From positions 21,280-85,279 of the forward strand of contig JAMLHH010000012.1 of the NCBI GenBank assembly GCA_023957215.1: DNA of 64,000 nucleotides, given 5' to 3'. Numbering within the stretch: the stretch's first letter is position 1; each line of letters opens with the position of its first letter. Positions 26,877 to 37,518 of this stretch are shown here, piece after piece. Both the position numbers and the translations under genes were made by a program. A model generated the notes under the pieces. The model worked only from the letters and a program-made list of their open reading frames with translations. It searched no databases and was not told the origin of the DNA. This stretch comes from Chitinophagales bacterium (GTDB lineage: Bacteria; Bacteroidota; Bacteroidia; Chitinophagales; JADIYW01).

Positions 26877-28637
26877 ATGTTAAAAAGAATATGTTTTATA
26901 GGATATTTCATTGCGGTACTGATAGCTTTTAACGCTTGTACGAGTGGTGGAGACAATGCTGTCACACGTGATACGGTCGTGATACATTCAATGTCAGAAC
27001 CGGAACGCTTAAATCCTATTACTTCGAGCGATGCACAGGCTACTCAAATGGAAATGAATATATTTCAAAGTATGTTAAAATATGATTTTACAACTTTGAA
27101 ATTAATACCCGTTTTGGCAGCAGATATGCCGGAAATTGAAGAAAATGATCATGGTATGAGCTTGAGCTTTACCCTCAGACCGGAAGCGAGGTGGGACAAT
27201 GGCAATCCGGTTACTGCCGAAGATGTACTTTTCTCATTCAAAGCGATTATGTGTCCGAGAGTGCAATCCGACCAATTAAGAAATTCATTTGATTTTGTTT
27301 CAGATGCCAAAATTGATGGGGAAAATCCACTTAAAATTACTTTTTACACGAGTGTACCCAATATGTTGGCGAAAGATATTTTAGGAAGTGATATAGTCAT
27401 CATTCCTGAATATATATTTGATGAAAACCAATCACTTAGAAAATACGATGTTAAGAGGTTTTTAAAACCGGATGAAGAATTGATGGAAGATCAAACCATA
27501 AAAGATTTTGCCTCCCGTTTTAATTCGGAGGAATACAACAGAAGTCCTGAAAAAATTAACGGCTCGGGAGCATATATTTTAAAGAAATGGGAAACTCAGC
27601 AACGCGTTATTTTGGAACGTAAAACAAATTGGTGGGGCGATCAACTCAAAGATGTAAATATGTTCTTTGAAGCGAATCCATCAAAATTAATTTATGAAGT
27701 GATAAACGACCCTAATACGGCTATTACAGCTTTGAAATCAAGAAAGTTAGATGTAATGACAGTGACTTCCATCAAAGATTATTTAGACTTGGACAAATCG
27801 GAAAGATTTAAGGAAAACTTTGTAAAATCAGAACCGCCGATGTTGGCTTTTTCCTATATCGGATTGAATGTGAGAGATAAAATGCTCAATGATAAAAGAG
27901 TAAGACAGGCACTTGCACATTTGGTCAATGTCGATCAAATTAATGAAAAAATCTTGTACGGAAAAGGAAAAAGAATCATTGGCACTATTTCTCCCACTAA
28001 CAAAGAAGCTTATGCCTCAGAATTAACTCCTTACGATTACAATTTGGAAAAAGCAAAACAACTTTTGGCTGATGCAGGTTGGAAAGATACAGACGGTGAT
28101 GGTATTTTGGACAAAGTAATAGATGGTCAGAAAACACCTTTTAAATTGACCTATTCATACAACCAAGGGAATCCTGTAAGAGAAACAGTGGGTTTGATGA
28201 TACAAAGTACATTTAAAGAAGCCGGTATTACTTTGGATGTCAGGTCAATAGACTGGTCTAAATATTTGGAAGATTTAAAACAACAAAAAATACAAATGTT
28301 TTACGGCGCTTGGGTGACTAATCCAAGAGATGAGGACCCCATGCAATTGTGGCACACCGAATCAAGAAACGGAGGCTCTAACTATACCGGTTTTGGTGAC
28401 AGTAAATCTGATGAAATGATTATGAAAATCAGGGCAGAATTGGATGTTAACAAACGCAATCAACTCTATCACCAGTGGCAGGCACTTTTATACGATGAAG
28501 TCCCTTATATTTTCTTGTTTAATACTCCATATCAAAATGTCATCAGCAATCGCTTTGAAAACTTCCATGCATCTTCTATTTATCCGGGGTATTATGAAGC
28601 AGGTTTTATTTTAAAAGATAAAAAAGAGTCTGAGTAA
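26877..28637 (+). CDS. ABC transporter substrate-binding lipoprotein (OppA/DppA family, SBP_bac_5)
   Basis: 586 residues. The signal peptide ends in the lipobox AFNAC, so it is a lipoprotein. The SBP_bac_5 signature near the N-terminus (SEPERLNPITSSDAQA, then LTLRPEARW-like SFTLRPEARWDNGNPVTAEDVLFSF) and the DGDGILDKV calcium-like loop near residue 400 identify the family. It binds peptides or similar solutes. The open frame begins with a TTG at 26874, but the ATG at 26877 is better. It is followed 5 bases later by two permease genes; no ATPase gene is in the window. Confidence 0.92.
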   Translation: MLKRICFIGYFIAVLIAFNACTSGGDNAVTRDTVVIHSMSEPERLNPITSSDAQATQMEMNIFQSMLKYDFTTLKLIPVLAADMPEIEENDHGMSLSFTLRPEARWDNGNPVTAEDVLFSFKAIMCPRVQSDQLRNSFDFVSDAKIDGENPLKITFYTSVPNMLAKDILGSDIVIIPEYIFDENQSLRKYDVKRFLKPDEELMEDQTIKDFASRFNSEEYNRSPEKINGSGAYILKKWETQQRVILERKTNWWGDQLKDVNMFFEANPSKLIYEVINDPNTAITALKSRKLDVMTVTSIKDYLDLDKSERFKENFVKSEPPMLAFSYIGLNVRDKMLNDKRVRQALAHLVNVDQINEKILYGKGKRIIGTISPTNKEAYASELTPYDYNLEKAKQLLADAGWKDTDGDGILDKVIDGQKTPFKLTYSYNQGNPVRETVGLMIQSTFKEAGITLDVRSIDWSKYLEDLKQQKIQMFYGAWVTNPRDEDPMQLWHTESRNGGSNYTGFGDSKSDEMIMKIRAELDVNKRNQLYHQWQALLYDEVPYIFLFNTPYQNVISNRFENFHASSIYPGYYEAGFILKDKKESE

Positions 28638-28642
28638 AAGTT

Positions 28643-30058
28643 ATGTTTCGATATGTTTTAAAAAGGATACTTATTTTTATACCGACACTTTTCGTCATAT
28701 CACTTCTGACATTTGTGTTGAGTGTAAACGTTCCCGGTGATCCTGTGGAGCAGATGTTGGGAGGGGGTATTAATGCGGCAGAGATGGGACAATCTTCTTC
28801 CAGATTGGCATCAGAGAAGGCGTATATTGAAAAAAGAAAGGAACTCGGATTGAATCTTCCCGTGTTTTATTTCAGCCTAAGTTCTGTTGCAGAACCGGAT
28901 ACTTTGTACCGTGTATATAAAAAATCCCATAAAGAAAACTTGGATCATCTGATACAGATGTATGGAAATTGGTCGCAAATACAAGCTTACTACCATGCGA
29001 CTCAAAACTTGGAAAACGCGGTTTTGGAATTAAAAACAGACTCTTCCAATGCTGAAGCCAAAATCGGTCTGAGAGATCAGATTTTTGTTCTATATAATCA
29101 GTCTAATAGTAGCCGGATACAAAATAGTCTGAATGTCATTTCGGATGTTTTCAAAAAAACTCCTTCTATTGCAAATATTTATCCTCAATATGAAGCAGTG
29201 TCTCTGGCATATCAAGACATGACTACTCAAGCGACCACTTACAAAAACTATATTCCTACCTTTCATTTTTATGGTACAAAAAATCAATACCACCAATGGG
29301 TTACCAAATTCTTAGTAGGTGATTTTGGCATTTCATATCAAGATGGAAGACCTGTGAAGGATGCAGTTTGGCAAGCAACAGGCAAAACGATGATGATTAG
29401 TATTTTATCTATCATACTGACTTATCTGATAGCTGTGCCGATAGGAGTTTGGAGTGCAAAAAATAAAAATTCGACCAGTGATCAAATTGTGACTACGGCT
29501 TTGTTTATTCTATATTCACTTCCAAGTTTTTGGGTGGCTACACTTTTAATTACTTTTTTTGGAGGTGGTGACTTTTTTGAATGGTTTCCGACTTATGGAT
29601 TGGGAAATGATTACGATAGTCTTTTGATAAAAGCACATCACTTGGTATTACCGTTGTTTTGTTGGACTTATGCAGGTTTGGCTTTTGTCTCAAGACAGAT
29701 GCGGGGTGCGATGATTAATTCCCTATCACAAGATTATGTTCGTACTTCTCGTGCAAAAGGTGTATCTGAAAGGATGGTATTATGGAAACATGCTTTTAAA
29801 AACTCACTTTTACCGATTATTACTTTATTTGCAAGTGTATTCCCGATGGCCATCAGTGGTTCGATTGTATTGGAAATTATCTTCTCGATTCCGGGTATGG
29901 GAAAATTAGCTTTTGATGTACTCAATGCGAGAAATTATCCGATGGTTTATACGGTGGTGATGTTTTCGGCTGTCGTCACGATGTTAGGATATTTGGTAGC
30001 CGATATTTGTTATGCTTTGGTCGATCCGAGAATTTCTTATTCAAATAAAAAAAGTTAA
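28643..30058 (+). CDS. Oligopeptide-type ABC permease, OppB-like
   Basis: 471 residues, longer than the usual 310-340. The N-terminal helix with FVLSVNVPGDPVEQML is followed by a long soluble insert (about 60-220) before the core helices. The EAA loop SQDYVRTSRAKGVSERMVLW and the end VDPRISYS match the family. The insert is shared in shorter form by the permease at 16144-17208 and appears to be a lineage feature. It pairs with the OppC-like gene (1-base gap) and the preceding binding protein. Confidence 0.9.
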   Translation: MFRYVLKRILIFIPTLFVISLLTFVLSVNVPGDPVEQMLGGGINAAEMGQSSSRLASEKAYIEKRKELGLNLPVFYFSLSSVAEPDTLYRVYKKSHKENLDHLIQMYGNWSQIQAYYHATQNLENAVLELKTDSSNAEAKIGLRDQIFVLYNQSNSSRIQNSLNVISDVFKKTPSIANIYPQYEAVSLAYQDMTTQATTYKNYIPTFHFYGTKNQYHQWVTKFLVGDFGISYQDGRPVKDAVWQATGKTMMISILSIILTYLIAVPIGVWSAKNKNSTSDQIVTTALFILYSLPSFWVATLLITFFGGGDFFEWFPTYGLGNDYDSLLIKAHHLVLPLFCWTYAGLAFVSRQMRGAMINSLSQDYVRTSRAKGVSERMVLWKHAFKNSLLPIITLFASVFPMAISGSIVLEIIFSIPGMGKLAFDVLNARNYPMVYTVVMFSAVVTMLGYLVADICYALVDPRISYSNKKS

Positions 30059-30059
30059 C

Positions 30060-31337
30060 ATGAGTACAGTAGAAAATAAGCAAGATTACTGGTCTTATGT
30101 GAAACGCCAGTTTAAGAAAAACAAACGAGCGGTTTTCTCCGCTTGGTTAGTAACGATATTGCTTTTAATAGCCATCTTCGCTGATTTTATCGCCAATGAA
30201 AAACCTTTGGTATTTAAAAATGAAACCGGTTGGCATTTCCCCATTATTAAAAACTACGGTGTACAATTGGGTATTGCAAAATGGCCGACAGACTGGCCAT
30301 CCGGAAGATGGAATTCTAATGATTACGACCAAGCTTTCTTTGCTCCGATTCCATATTCACCGAATACACAAGATTTGAACAATGCGCAATATGCAAGCCC
30401 GTTTGAGACACAGGATGTCGCATCTATTCGTTGGCGACATTGGTTAGGCACGGAAGTACTTGGCAGAGATATCCTTTCGACAATGATACACGGTACGAGA
30501 ATTGCTTTTATGGTGGGTTTAGTCTCCATGACTTTGGCAACGATTATCGGAATACTTTTGGGTGCACTTGCAGGATATTTCGGAGATGATAGATTAAAGT
30601 TTAGTCGGGCGACACTTTTATGGATCATTCTTCTAATATTGCCGACCTACTTTTATGCTTTCCAATCGAGAATGCATTTATGGTCAAACGCTATTTCCGA
30701 GTCATTTTTAAAGTTCTTGTTTCAGCTATTTGTATCTGTTTTAATACTGTTTGGATTTATATTTTTAGCACGCACATTGAGTATTCCTTTTAAAAAGATA
30801 CCTTGGCTTCAACCCAAAGTAAATATACCGGTAGATATCATTGTGCAACGTATGATAGAAATTTCTGTTTCAATACCAAGTTTGTTCTTAATCATTGCCA
30901 TTGTTGCGATTGCAAAGCCGTCTATCTTCTTGGTGATGGCTGTCATCGGTCTGACTTCATGGACTGAAATTGCCCGATTTATCAGAGCTGAATTGCTCAA
31001 AGTTCGTAGTTTGGAATATATAGAAGCAGCACGTGCACTCGGGTTTTCACAAACCAGGATTATCTTCAAACATGCCATTCCCAATGCTGTTTCACCTGTT
31101 TTGATTGCGGTGGCCTTTGGTATTGCAAGTGCAATTTTGATAGAAAGTTTTCTCTCCTTTATCGGTATCGGTATTCCGCCGGAAGTACTGACATGGGGTA
31201 AATTATTGTCCTTGTCACGTAGTGCGCCTTGGTGGTTTGCCATCGCTCCGGGGTTTGCCATTTTCTTGTTAGTGACCTTGTTTAATCTATTAGGTGAAGG
31301 GCTGACGGATGCGATGGATCCGAGACAAAAGAAGTGA
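30060..31337 (+). CDS. Oligopeptide-type ABC permease, OppC-like
   Basis: 425 residues from the ATG at 30060, one base after the stop of the OppB-like gene; the open frame begins further up at 30012 inside that gene, which I reject. It has the N-terminal OppC_N helix (RQFKKNKRAVFSAWLVTILLL), then a soluble insert including GRDILSTMIHGTRIAFMVG, and core helices with the EAA loop SLEYIEAARALGFSQTRIIF, ending AMDPRQKK. It imports solute with the OppB-like partner and ATPases encoded elsewhere. Confidence 0.9.
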   Translation: MSTVENKQDYWSYVKRQFKKNKRAVFSAWLVTILLLIAIFADFIANEKPLVFKNETGWHFPIIKNYGVQLGIAKWPTDWPSGRWNSNDYDQAFFAPIPYSPNTQDLNNAQYASPFETQDVASIRWRHWLGTEVLGRDILSTMIHGTRIAFMVGLVSMTLATIIGILLGALAGYFGDDRLKFSRATLLWIILLILPTYFYAFQSRMHLWSNAISESFLKFLFQLFVSVLILFGFIFLARTLSIPFKKIPWLQPKVNIPVDIIVQRMIEISVSIPSLFLIIAIVAIAKPSIFLVMAVIGLTSWTEIARFIRAELLKVRSLEYIEAARALGFSQTRIIFKHAIPNAVSPVLIAVAFGIASAILIESFLSFIGIGIPPEVLTWGKLLSLSRSAPWWFAIAPGFAIFLLVTLFNLLGEGLTDAMDPRQKK

Positions 31338-31597
31338 GGCAAATGAGCAAATTTGAGAATGAGATAGTGTGAGAATACTTTTGGGCGATAGAATTTGAAA
31401 TAGAGATGAACTTTGATAACCCGAGTTCGATTATTAATAGTTGATAAGCAATAGATTATCTTATAAAAAGTAAAGTACATTAGATATATTTAGTATATTT
31501 AATGTACCGATTACTCATTTATATTATAAATAAAGGAATATCCATTAATATTCCAATACTAAATGAATATCTATCTCACAATTGCCATGAGTACTCT

Positions 31598-32755
31598 TTA
31601 TTGTGTGGTCGATTCTTCTTCAGGCTCTTTCAAAGTAGGCAATACCTGATCCAATGTAGAACTTAAAAGATTACCACGTAAATCTCTTGCTATAATATTT
31701 CCTTTGGGATCTAACAAGAAATTTGCTGGAATCCCTACGATTTGGTACAATTTAATCAAAGGACTTCTCCATTTAAGCAAATCACTTACATGATTTTTCC
31801 AAACCAATCCATCCATATCTATTCCTTTTTGCCACTGATCTTTTTTAGAATCCAATGAAACCGAAACGATGTCAAAATTTCTATCTTTAAACTGTTGATA
31901 AGCGGCTACAATATTAGGATTTTCTTGACGACACGGTTGACACCAAGATGCCCAAAAGTCTAATAAAACATATTTGCCTTGCATATCTTTCAACTGAAAG
32001 CTATCACCTTCAAAGTTAGGCAGTTCAAAGTTAGGTGCTTTCACTCCTGCCGGTAAACCATTTTTGGCTTGGCTAAGTATCTGATCCCGATAAGTATTTA
32101 ACGAGATGTACCACATCGTCGCATAAGGTGCTTCAATATTTTTTTGATGAGCAATTTCTGACTGTTTGAGTAAAAAATCTATATTTTTAGGTGATGCATC
32201 CACATAGTTCAATGCAAAAGCTGCCACATCTGCATTAGCAACAGTGTCCATAAAAGTTTTTACAAACTGAGTCAACCTTTGTTTATTTTCAGTTTTAAGT
32301 TGTGTAGTTTTTTCGGCAGACAAAGAATCTTTTATAGACAGTGAGTCTATCAATAGATATTCTTGTGTATTAGTAGTAATATACTTTTGTAAACCTTTTA
32401 ACTGAATGGATTCTTTATTTCCTGAAATTTTATAATGACGGGTATCATTTTTATCCCAGTTGATTGAAATAGTTTTCCCGTCATTAGCATTGTAAAAAAA
32501 TACCATTTCTTTAAGACTTTCCGTCCTCAACCGATAGAGTCCTTCATTCAAATAGAGTCTAAAAGTGACTTTTTCGTCTTTGACACGGGCAGTATCTACT
32601 ATCGTTTTTTGCGGACTTGTGACATCTTCCACATAAATAAGTTCGTTTTCAAAATTTTCAAAAGTCCCATCAATTTTTACACCATCAAACTGATGTTTAC
32701 AACCAAACAAGTAGAGTGTAGCAAACAAAAAAAATATATATGATTTGATTTTCAT
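31598..32755 (-). CDS. TlpA-like thioredoxin-fold lipoprotein
   Basis: 385 residues. The signal peptide ends in a lipobox (LFGC, C19), so it is membrane-anchored in the periplasm. Residues about 20-110 form a DUF4369-type beta domain; a helical linker follows; residues about 237-375 are a TlpA/AhpC-type thioredoxin domain with the redox pair C272-Q-P-C275 in DFWASWCQPCRQE and the cis-Pro segment VGIPANFLLDP. It probably reduces disulfides of exported proteins, for example in cytochrome c maturation. It is transcribed alone; the 260 bases towards the permease gene hold no gene. Confidence 0.9.
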   Translation of the reverse strand: MKIKSYIFFLFATLYLFGCKHQFDGVKIDGTFENFENELIYVEDVTSPQKTIVDTARVKDEKVTFRLYLNEGLYRLRTESLKEMVFFYNANDGKTISINWDKNDTRHYKISGNKESIQLKGLQKYITTNTQEYLLIDSLSIKDSLSAEKTTQLKTENKQRLTQFVKTFMDTVANADVAAFALNYVDASPKNIDFLLKQSEIAHQKNIEAPYATMWYISLNTYRDQILSQAKNGLPAGVKAPNFELPNFEGDSFQLKDMQGKYVLLDFWASWCQPCRQENPNIVAAYQQFKDRNFDIVSVSLDSKKDQWQKGIDMDGLVWKNHVSDLLKWRSPLIKLYQIVGIPANFLLDPKGNIIARDLRGNLLSSTLDQVLPTLKEPEEESTTQ

Positions 32756-32810
32756 TTTTTACGTTTAAAATTTAACAAGTGACAAATCTTGTAAAATTAC
32801 AAGGTCAAAA

Positions 32811-34358
32811 TTAGTGATTTTCTAAATACAAGTCTATGATTTTAGTCACTTTTGCACCGTCTTGAATATAAAGTTTTCCTTTATATTGATGAAACTCTTT
32901 CATAAATGCAAAAGCTTCTTCTTCAGATGAAACAGGTTTGATAGAGCGTTTGGCATAATAAACGATTTGTGGATTACACGGATCAGATGAAGATTCGCCG
33001 CTTCTTTTCATAAAAACCATTCCATCATCTGCAATTGTAGCTTTAACTTCTTCGCCGATGTCTTTATAAATAGAATAGGCATCTCCGTTTCTACTGATTT
33101 TTCCCGGTCTGTTGATGTAATAATAATGTCCGACTGACAAACACACAATTACTAATAAGCTAGCCAATACTTTTCCATTAGTAGTTTGTAAATCTCTAAA
33201 GGTATAATAGGTTAAAAAAGTGACTAAAAAACTTAAAAGCAAACCGTCATATAATACGGAATAATCATGTGCCAAAGTAAACTCCATAAACAAAAAGTGA
33301 TACATCCATACCGGAAGAATCGACAGAATAAAAAGATACTTTTGATAAATTGAAATCTTAAACTTATCTTTTTTCGCAAGATATAATCCCAACAAACCCA
33401 AAATCATCACGAGCCAAACTCCATACCCCACAATATACCATTTCATCAATCCCCAAAACTGATGAAACAAAGTAAAAGAATGATTAGCCAAGGTAGATCG
33501 AACATTAAGACGATTAGCTTGATATGCTATATAATTATCTAAGCCAATAAAAACGACGTATTGGTAATAAAAAATCAAAAGTACCGGAAGTCCTGATATA
33601 ATCAGCGTGAATAGGATTTTTCGATATTTATCTTCTTTTAATTTAAGGACAAACAACAAAAAGATAGTTGCTCCTAACAATACTCCTATCCACTCAGTTA
33701 AAAGTAGAAGACAGAAGATAAATCCAAATAAATACAGGGCATATTTTTTATGAATATTTAAATATAAGAATAGAAAATAAACCACAGCGACAAACAATGC
33801 TGTACCCAACACATGATGAGTATAGCCATTCCCGAAAAACCACATTAAAACAGGTGAGAAAAGAAAAACGAGCGAACCAATTAAAGCTGACTTTTCATCA
33901 AAGCACATTTTCAAAAGACGAAAAAGCATCACAATCGTCAGAAAATGGATGATTAGATTGAAAACCTGTAAACTCAAAGGTGCAATAGGTATAAAAAACA
34001 ATTTGAAAAGTAGATAAGGCAAGACATAGGAAAAACTGGGTAGTGATAGATAATAATAATCTCCATCTTTGTTACCATTTGGAATTCCTATCGGATGGCC
34101 AATTTCCTTGTCACTCGGATTTGAATAATTATATGAAGGTAAAAAGCCATGCTTGAATATGCCGTCATTATCCCAGACATCCATCGGAATTAAGAAAAAA
34201 GCAGTATTGAACTCATGATGTTTAGAAATAGGTCGATTGAGATTGGGTAAACGTATTAAAAGTGTACAAACAAAAAGAAATATGAGTACATTAAACATTT
34301 TTAATCTCATAAAAGCTATCAAAGTTTTCGTAAAATTAGAGAAATAATTTTTAGACAA
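32811..34358 (-). CDS. GT39/ArnT-like membrane glycosyltransferase
   Basis: 515 residues with about eleven membrane helices and a soluble C-terminal tail of about 90 residues. An N-terminal loop after the first helix (RLPNLNRPISKHHEFNTAF) holds the acidic/His motif in the place of the DE catalytic site of GT-C enzymes such as ArnT and PMT. It probably moves a sugar from a lipid carrier to a protein or glycolipid at the membrane's outer face; the substrate is unknown. It is downstream of a GT2 gene in the same direction, about 170 bases away. Confidence 0.7.
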   Translation of the reverse strand: MSKNYFSNFTKTLIAFMRLKMFNVLIFLFVCTLLIRLPNLNRPISKHHEFNTAFFLIPMDVWDNDGIFKHGFLPSYNYSNPSDKEIGHPIGIPNGNKDGDYYYLSLPSFSYVLPYLLFKLFFIPIAPLSLQVFNLIIHFLTIVMLFRLLKMCFDEKSALIGSLVFLFSPVLMWFFGNGYTHHVLGTALFVAVVYFLFLYLNIHKKYALYLFGFIFCLLLLTEWIGVLLGATIFLLFVLKLKEDKYRKILFTLIISGLPVLLIFYYQYVVFIGLDNYIAYQANRLNVRSTLANHSFTLFHQFWGLMKWYIVGYGVWLVMILGLLGLYLAKKDKFKISIYQKYLFILSILPVWMYHFLFMEFTLAHDYSVLYDGLLLSFLVTFLTYYTFRDLQTTNGKVLASLLVIVCLSVGHYYYINRPGKISRNGDAYSIYKDIGEEVKATIADDGMVFMKRSGESSSDPCNPQIVYYAKRSIKPVSSEEEAFAFMKEFHQYKGKLYIQDGAKVTKIIDLYLENH

Positions 34359-34463
34359 GCATAAATAGACATTTAGTTTGTCGGTAGATATCTATTCAGT
34401 CAATAGTTTATCAATGTTCGAAAAAATGATGATGAAATTTATTTTTACTACAAAGTATTTCAC

Positions 34464-34499
34464 TAAGTACACAGAGACTATATTTTCTTTGTGTACTTA
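34464..34499. repeat. Inverted repeat between two glycosyltransferase genes
   Basis: TAAGTACACAGAG at 34464-34476 pairs with CTTTGTGTACTTA at 34487-34499 (12 of 13 bases) with no T tract. It resembles in style the palindromic repeats around the GxxExxY gene at 4219 but is not the same sequence. Nothing else is seen in the 170-base gap. Confidence 0.5.
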
Positions 34500-34528
34500 A
34501 CATCTTTCGATGAGTTCTACGATTAAAA

Positions 34529-35167
34529 TCAAAAATCCTTTGTAACTGAACTTTCATGTTCGCGGTGATAAATATATGTTGGCAAATCAGTTTTTGCAAT
34601 ATTATAATCTGATTGCTTTACACGTTCCAAAAATTGCGCATCACTCCCCATAGGAATATCTGCAAAAAGACCCAAAGTTTCTACTACGTCCTGACGGATA
34701 AAAAAAGTACCCCCGACTGCGCATTCTGAAATGTGTATTTTCTGATTAGGATAAAACATATCCGGCACATACTCATCACCGATTATCTTGATACCGCCAT
34801 GTAAAAACTGCAACTGTGACTTACTCTGTAAAATCTCTTTCCGACTTGATAAATGTGTAGATTCATACTCATCATCTGAATCCAAAAAAGTGATGAATTG
34901 ACCTTTTGATTTTTGAATCCCTCTATTTTTAGCAATATTAGGCCCGGCATTTTGATAGAAATAAGCTCTAATATTAGGATATTTCTCAGTGTATTCCTTT
35001 AATATTTTCTGCGTATCATCTGTACTGCCGTCATCAATGATAATAGCTTCCCAATCTTTTTCAACTTGTCTCAACAGTGATTCTAAAGCTCTTCTAAGTA
35101 TAGCAGCCCGATTATATGTTGTAATAATAACAGAAAAAAAAGGGATAGTGCTTTGATTATTTTCCAC
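34529..35167 (-). CDS. Family 2 glycosyltransferase
   Basis: 212 residues. GT-A fold: FSVIITTYNRAAILRRALES at the N-terminus, D45-D-G-S (nucleotide-sugar binding) and D96-S-D98-D99 (metal-binding DxD). The acceptor region GGTFFIRQDVVETLGLFADI precedes a short C-terminus. The length is below the 240-300 common for the family, so the C-terminal helices are minimal or trimmed; no frame break was found. It likely builds an envelope polysaccharide with the GT39-like enzyme downstream. Confidence 0.88.
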   Translation of the reverse strand: MENNQSTIPFFSVIITTYNRAAILRRALESLLRQVEKDWEAIIIDDGSTDDTQKILKEYTEKYPNIRAYFYQNAGPNIAKNRGIQKSKGQFITFLDSDDEYESTHLSSRKEILQSKSQLQFLHGGIKIIGDEYVPDMFYPNQKIHISECAVGGTFFIRQDVVETLGLFADIPMGSDAQFLERVKQSDYNIAKTDLPTYIYHREHESSVTKDF

Positions 35168-35324
35168 AAAAATCTAAACTAAGAAATTTTATAAATTAAA
35201 ACAATTTGACAAACTAATATTAGAGACACGCCCAAAATACATTAAAGAATTCGAGAATGGGAAATTTGAAAATGTACCCTCATAAACATTCGCCAATAAG
35301 TTTAGCCGTGAGATGATTACCAAC

Positions 35325-35355
35325 AAAAAAGCTGTCCAAACGGACAGCTTTTTTT
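35325..35355 (-). terminator. Terminator after the fadA-fadB unit
   Basis: AAAAAAGCTGTCC - AAAC - GGACAGCTTTTTT, an 8-base core stem extended by A/T runs on both sides, usable in both directions. It lies 19 bases past the fadB stop. Confidence 0.85.
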
Positions 35356-35373
35356 ATAATCAGAATTTACCGA

Positions 35374-37490
35374 CTACTTAAAGATTTCGCCCTTTGCAGC
35401 TTTATCTTTTAGTAATTGAGGTACAGCAAATCTATCACCGTACTTCGCTTGTAACTCTTCTGCTCTTTTGATAAACTTATCAAAACCATAAGCATTTACA
35501 AATTGGAGTGTACCACCTTGATAAGGTGCAAAACCCCAACCGAAGATAGAACCGATATTAGCATCTGCGACACTTTCTATCACACCTTCTTCTACACATC
35601 TTACAGTTTCGATAGCTTGGATAAACAATAATCTATCAATGATTTCTTGTTGAGCTAAAGGTTCTGCTTGTTCAAACAAGTTGTTCAAACCTGGCCATAA
35701 GAATTTTTTACTGCCTTCCGGATATTCGTAGAAACCAGCACCTGCAGCTTTACCTTTTCTGTCAAGGTTGATTAATTTATCAATCACTACATAAGCCGGA
35801 TGATCCGGAATAGATTTACCTTCTGCTTCAAAATCTTTGATAGTTTGCTTTCTAATGTGGTCAATAAGAGAAATACTGACTTCATCAGTCAAAGCTAACG
35901 GCCCTACCGGCATACCTGCTTGATGACCTGTATTTTCTACATATTGCGGATTTTGTCCTTCACCTATCATAGCGATACCTTCTAATACATAAGTAGAGAA
36001 TACTCTGGAAGTATAGAATCCACGGCTATCATTGACAACGATAGGAGTTTTTCCAATTTGTTTTACATAGTCAAAAGCTTTAGCTAAAGTCTCATCATCC
36101 GTTTTTTCGCCTTTGATAATCTCTACCAATGGCATTTTATCTACCGGTGAGAAAAAGTGAATACCGATGAATTTCTCCGGTCTTACAGATGCTTTTGCAA
36201 GTCCTGTAATCGGTAGGGTAGAAGTGTTAGAAGCATAAACTCCGGTAGAATCCATCACTGCTTCGCACTCTTTGGTTACATTACCTTTGATTTCACGATC
36301 TTCAAAAACAGCTTCAATAATCAAGTCAGCTCCGGCTACTGCATTCGCATCATCCGTTGCAATAATTCTGTCAAGTACTTCTTGAGCTTTTTCTTTGGTC
36401 ATTTTACCTTTCTTCACTCTCTTATTGACGAGCATTTCAGAATAAGCTTTTCCTTTTTCAGCTCTTTCCATCGTAGTATCTCTCAATATCACTTCGATAC
36501 CTGCCATAGCAGAAACATAAGCGATACCACTTCCCATCATCCCAGCACCGATAACACCGAGTTTTTTAGTGACTTGTTTTTCTACACCTTTAGGACGGCT
36601 TCCTCCACCATTGATTTTATTGAGATTAAACCAAAATGCATTGGTCATATTTTTAGAAACTTGTCCGGTAGCTAAATATGTGAAATATCTAGATTCAATT
36701 CTAGAAGCAGTGTCGATATCTACTACAGAACCTTCAGCTACAGATGCGATGATAGCAATAGGAGCAGGGTAGTTTCCATAAGTTTTCTTTCTAGCCATAG
36801 CCGGAACGATAGGAATCATTCCTGCAATTTTAGGGCTTCGGGTATTTCCACCCGGATATTTAAAACTTTTGTCATCCCAAGGATTTTTAGCATTCGGATT
36901 GGCTTTGATCCATTCTTTTGCTTTCGCTATCATTTCTTCCGGAGTTTCTGCTAAATCATCTACTAATTTAGCTCTCAAAGCAGCTTCAGCTTTTAACTTT
37001 TTACCTTCAGTCAAAAATGGCAAACTGTCTTGCAAACCTAACATTCTGGGTAATCTTACAGTACCACCGCCACCGGGCAGTAAACCGAGCATCACCTCCG
37101 GTAAACCAAATTCTGCTTTAGGGTTTTTCAGTGCAATTCTGTGATGACAAGCTAATGCTAATTCGTATCCTCCACCTAATGCAGCACCGTTTAAAGCAGC
37201 TACCACAGGTTTCCGATAGTTTAGCGTTCTTAAACCTCTTTGAGTTCTTCACTATATTGAAGATATATTCAGCGGTAGCATTTTTAAGCATTTTCTAAGT
37301 CAGCTCCAGCTAAAAATGTAGATTTTGCAGAAGTGATCACCAATTCGGCAAGATTTTCTTCTTTTTGTAACTTTTCTATCGTTTCAGCAAGTAAGTTACC
37401 GAAATCTTCATTGATGACATTCGCAGAACGTCCCTGCATATCCATCGTTACAGTTACTATATTATCTTGATCTTTTTCGTATATAAACAT
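35374..37490 (-). pseudogene. fadB: 3-hydroxyacyl-CoA dehydrogenase/enoyl-CoA hydratase, frameshifted
   Basis: Two-domain beta-oxidation enzyme that hydrates enoyl-CoA and oxidises 3-hydroxyacyl-CoA. The N-terminal part (37490 to 37284) ends LAGADLENA and stops. The rest (from about 37240) carries [19 protein letters not shown], the hydratase oxyanion region, then the NAD-binding [13 protein letters not shown], then [14 protein letters not shown] and the C-terminal dehydrogenase helices. Between them the sense can be followed only by switching frames at least three times within 37205-37285 ([31 protein letters not shown]). The missing bases look small. It is either a dying gene or consensus error. 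It is second in the operon after fadA. Confidence 0.85.
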
Positions 37491-37518
37491 GAATTTACTT
37501 TTTAGAATATTTTAAAAT

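Noticed and set aside
30012..30059. Upstream start of the OppC-like permease
   Set aside because: It would overlap the OppB-like gene by 47 bases and gives a non-family N-terminus; the ATG one base after the stop fits better.
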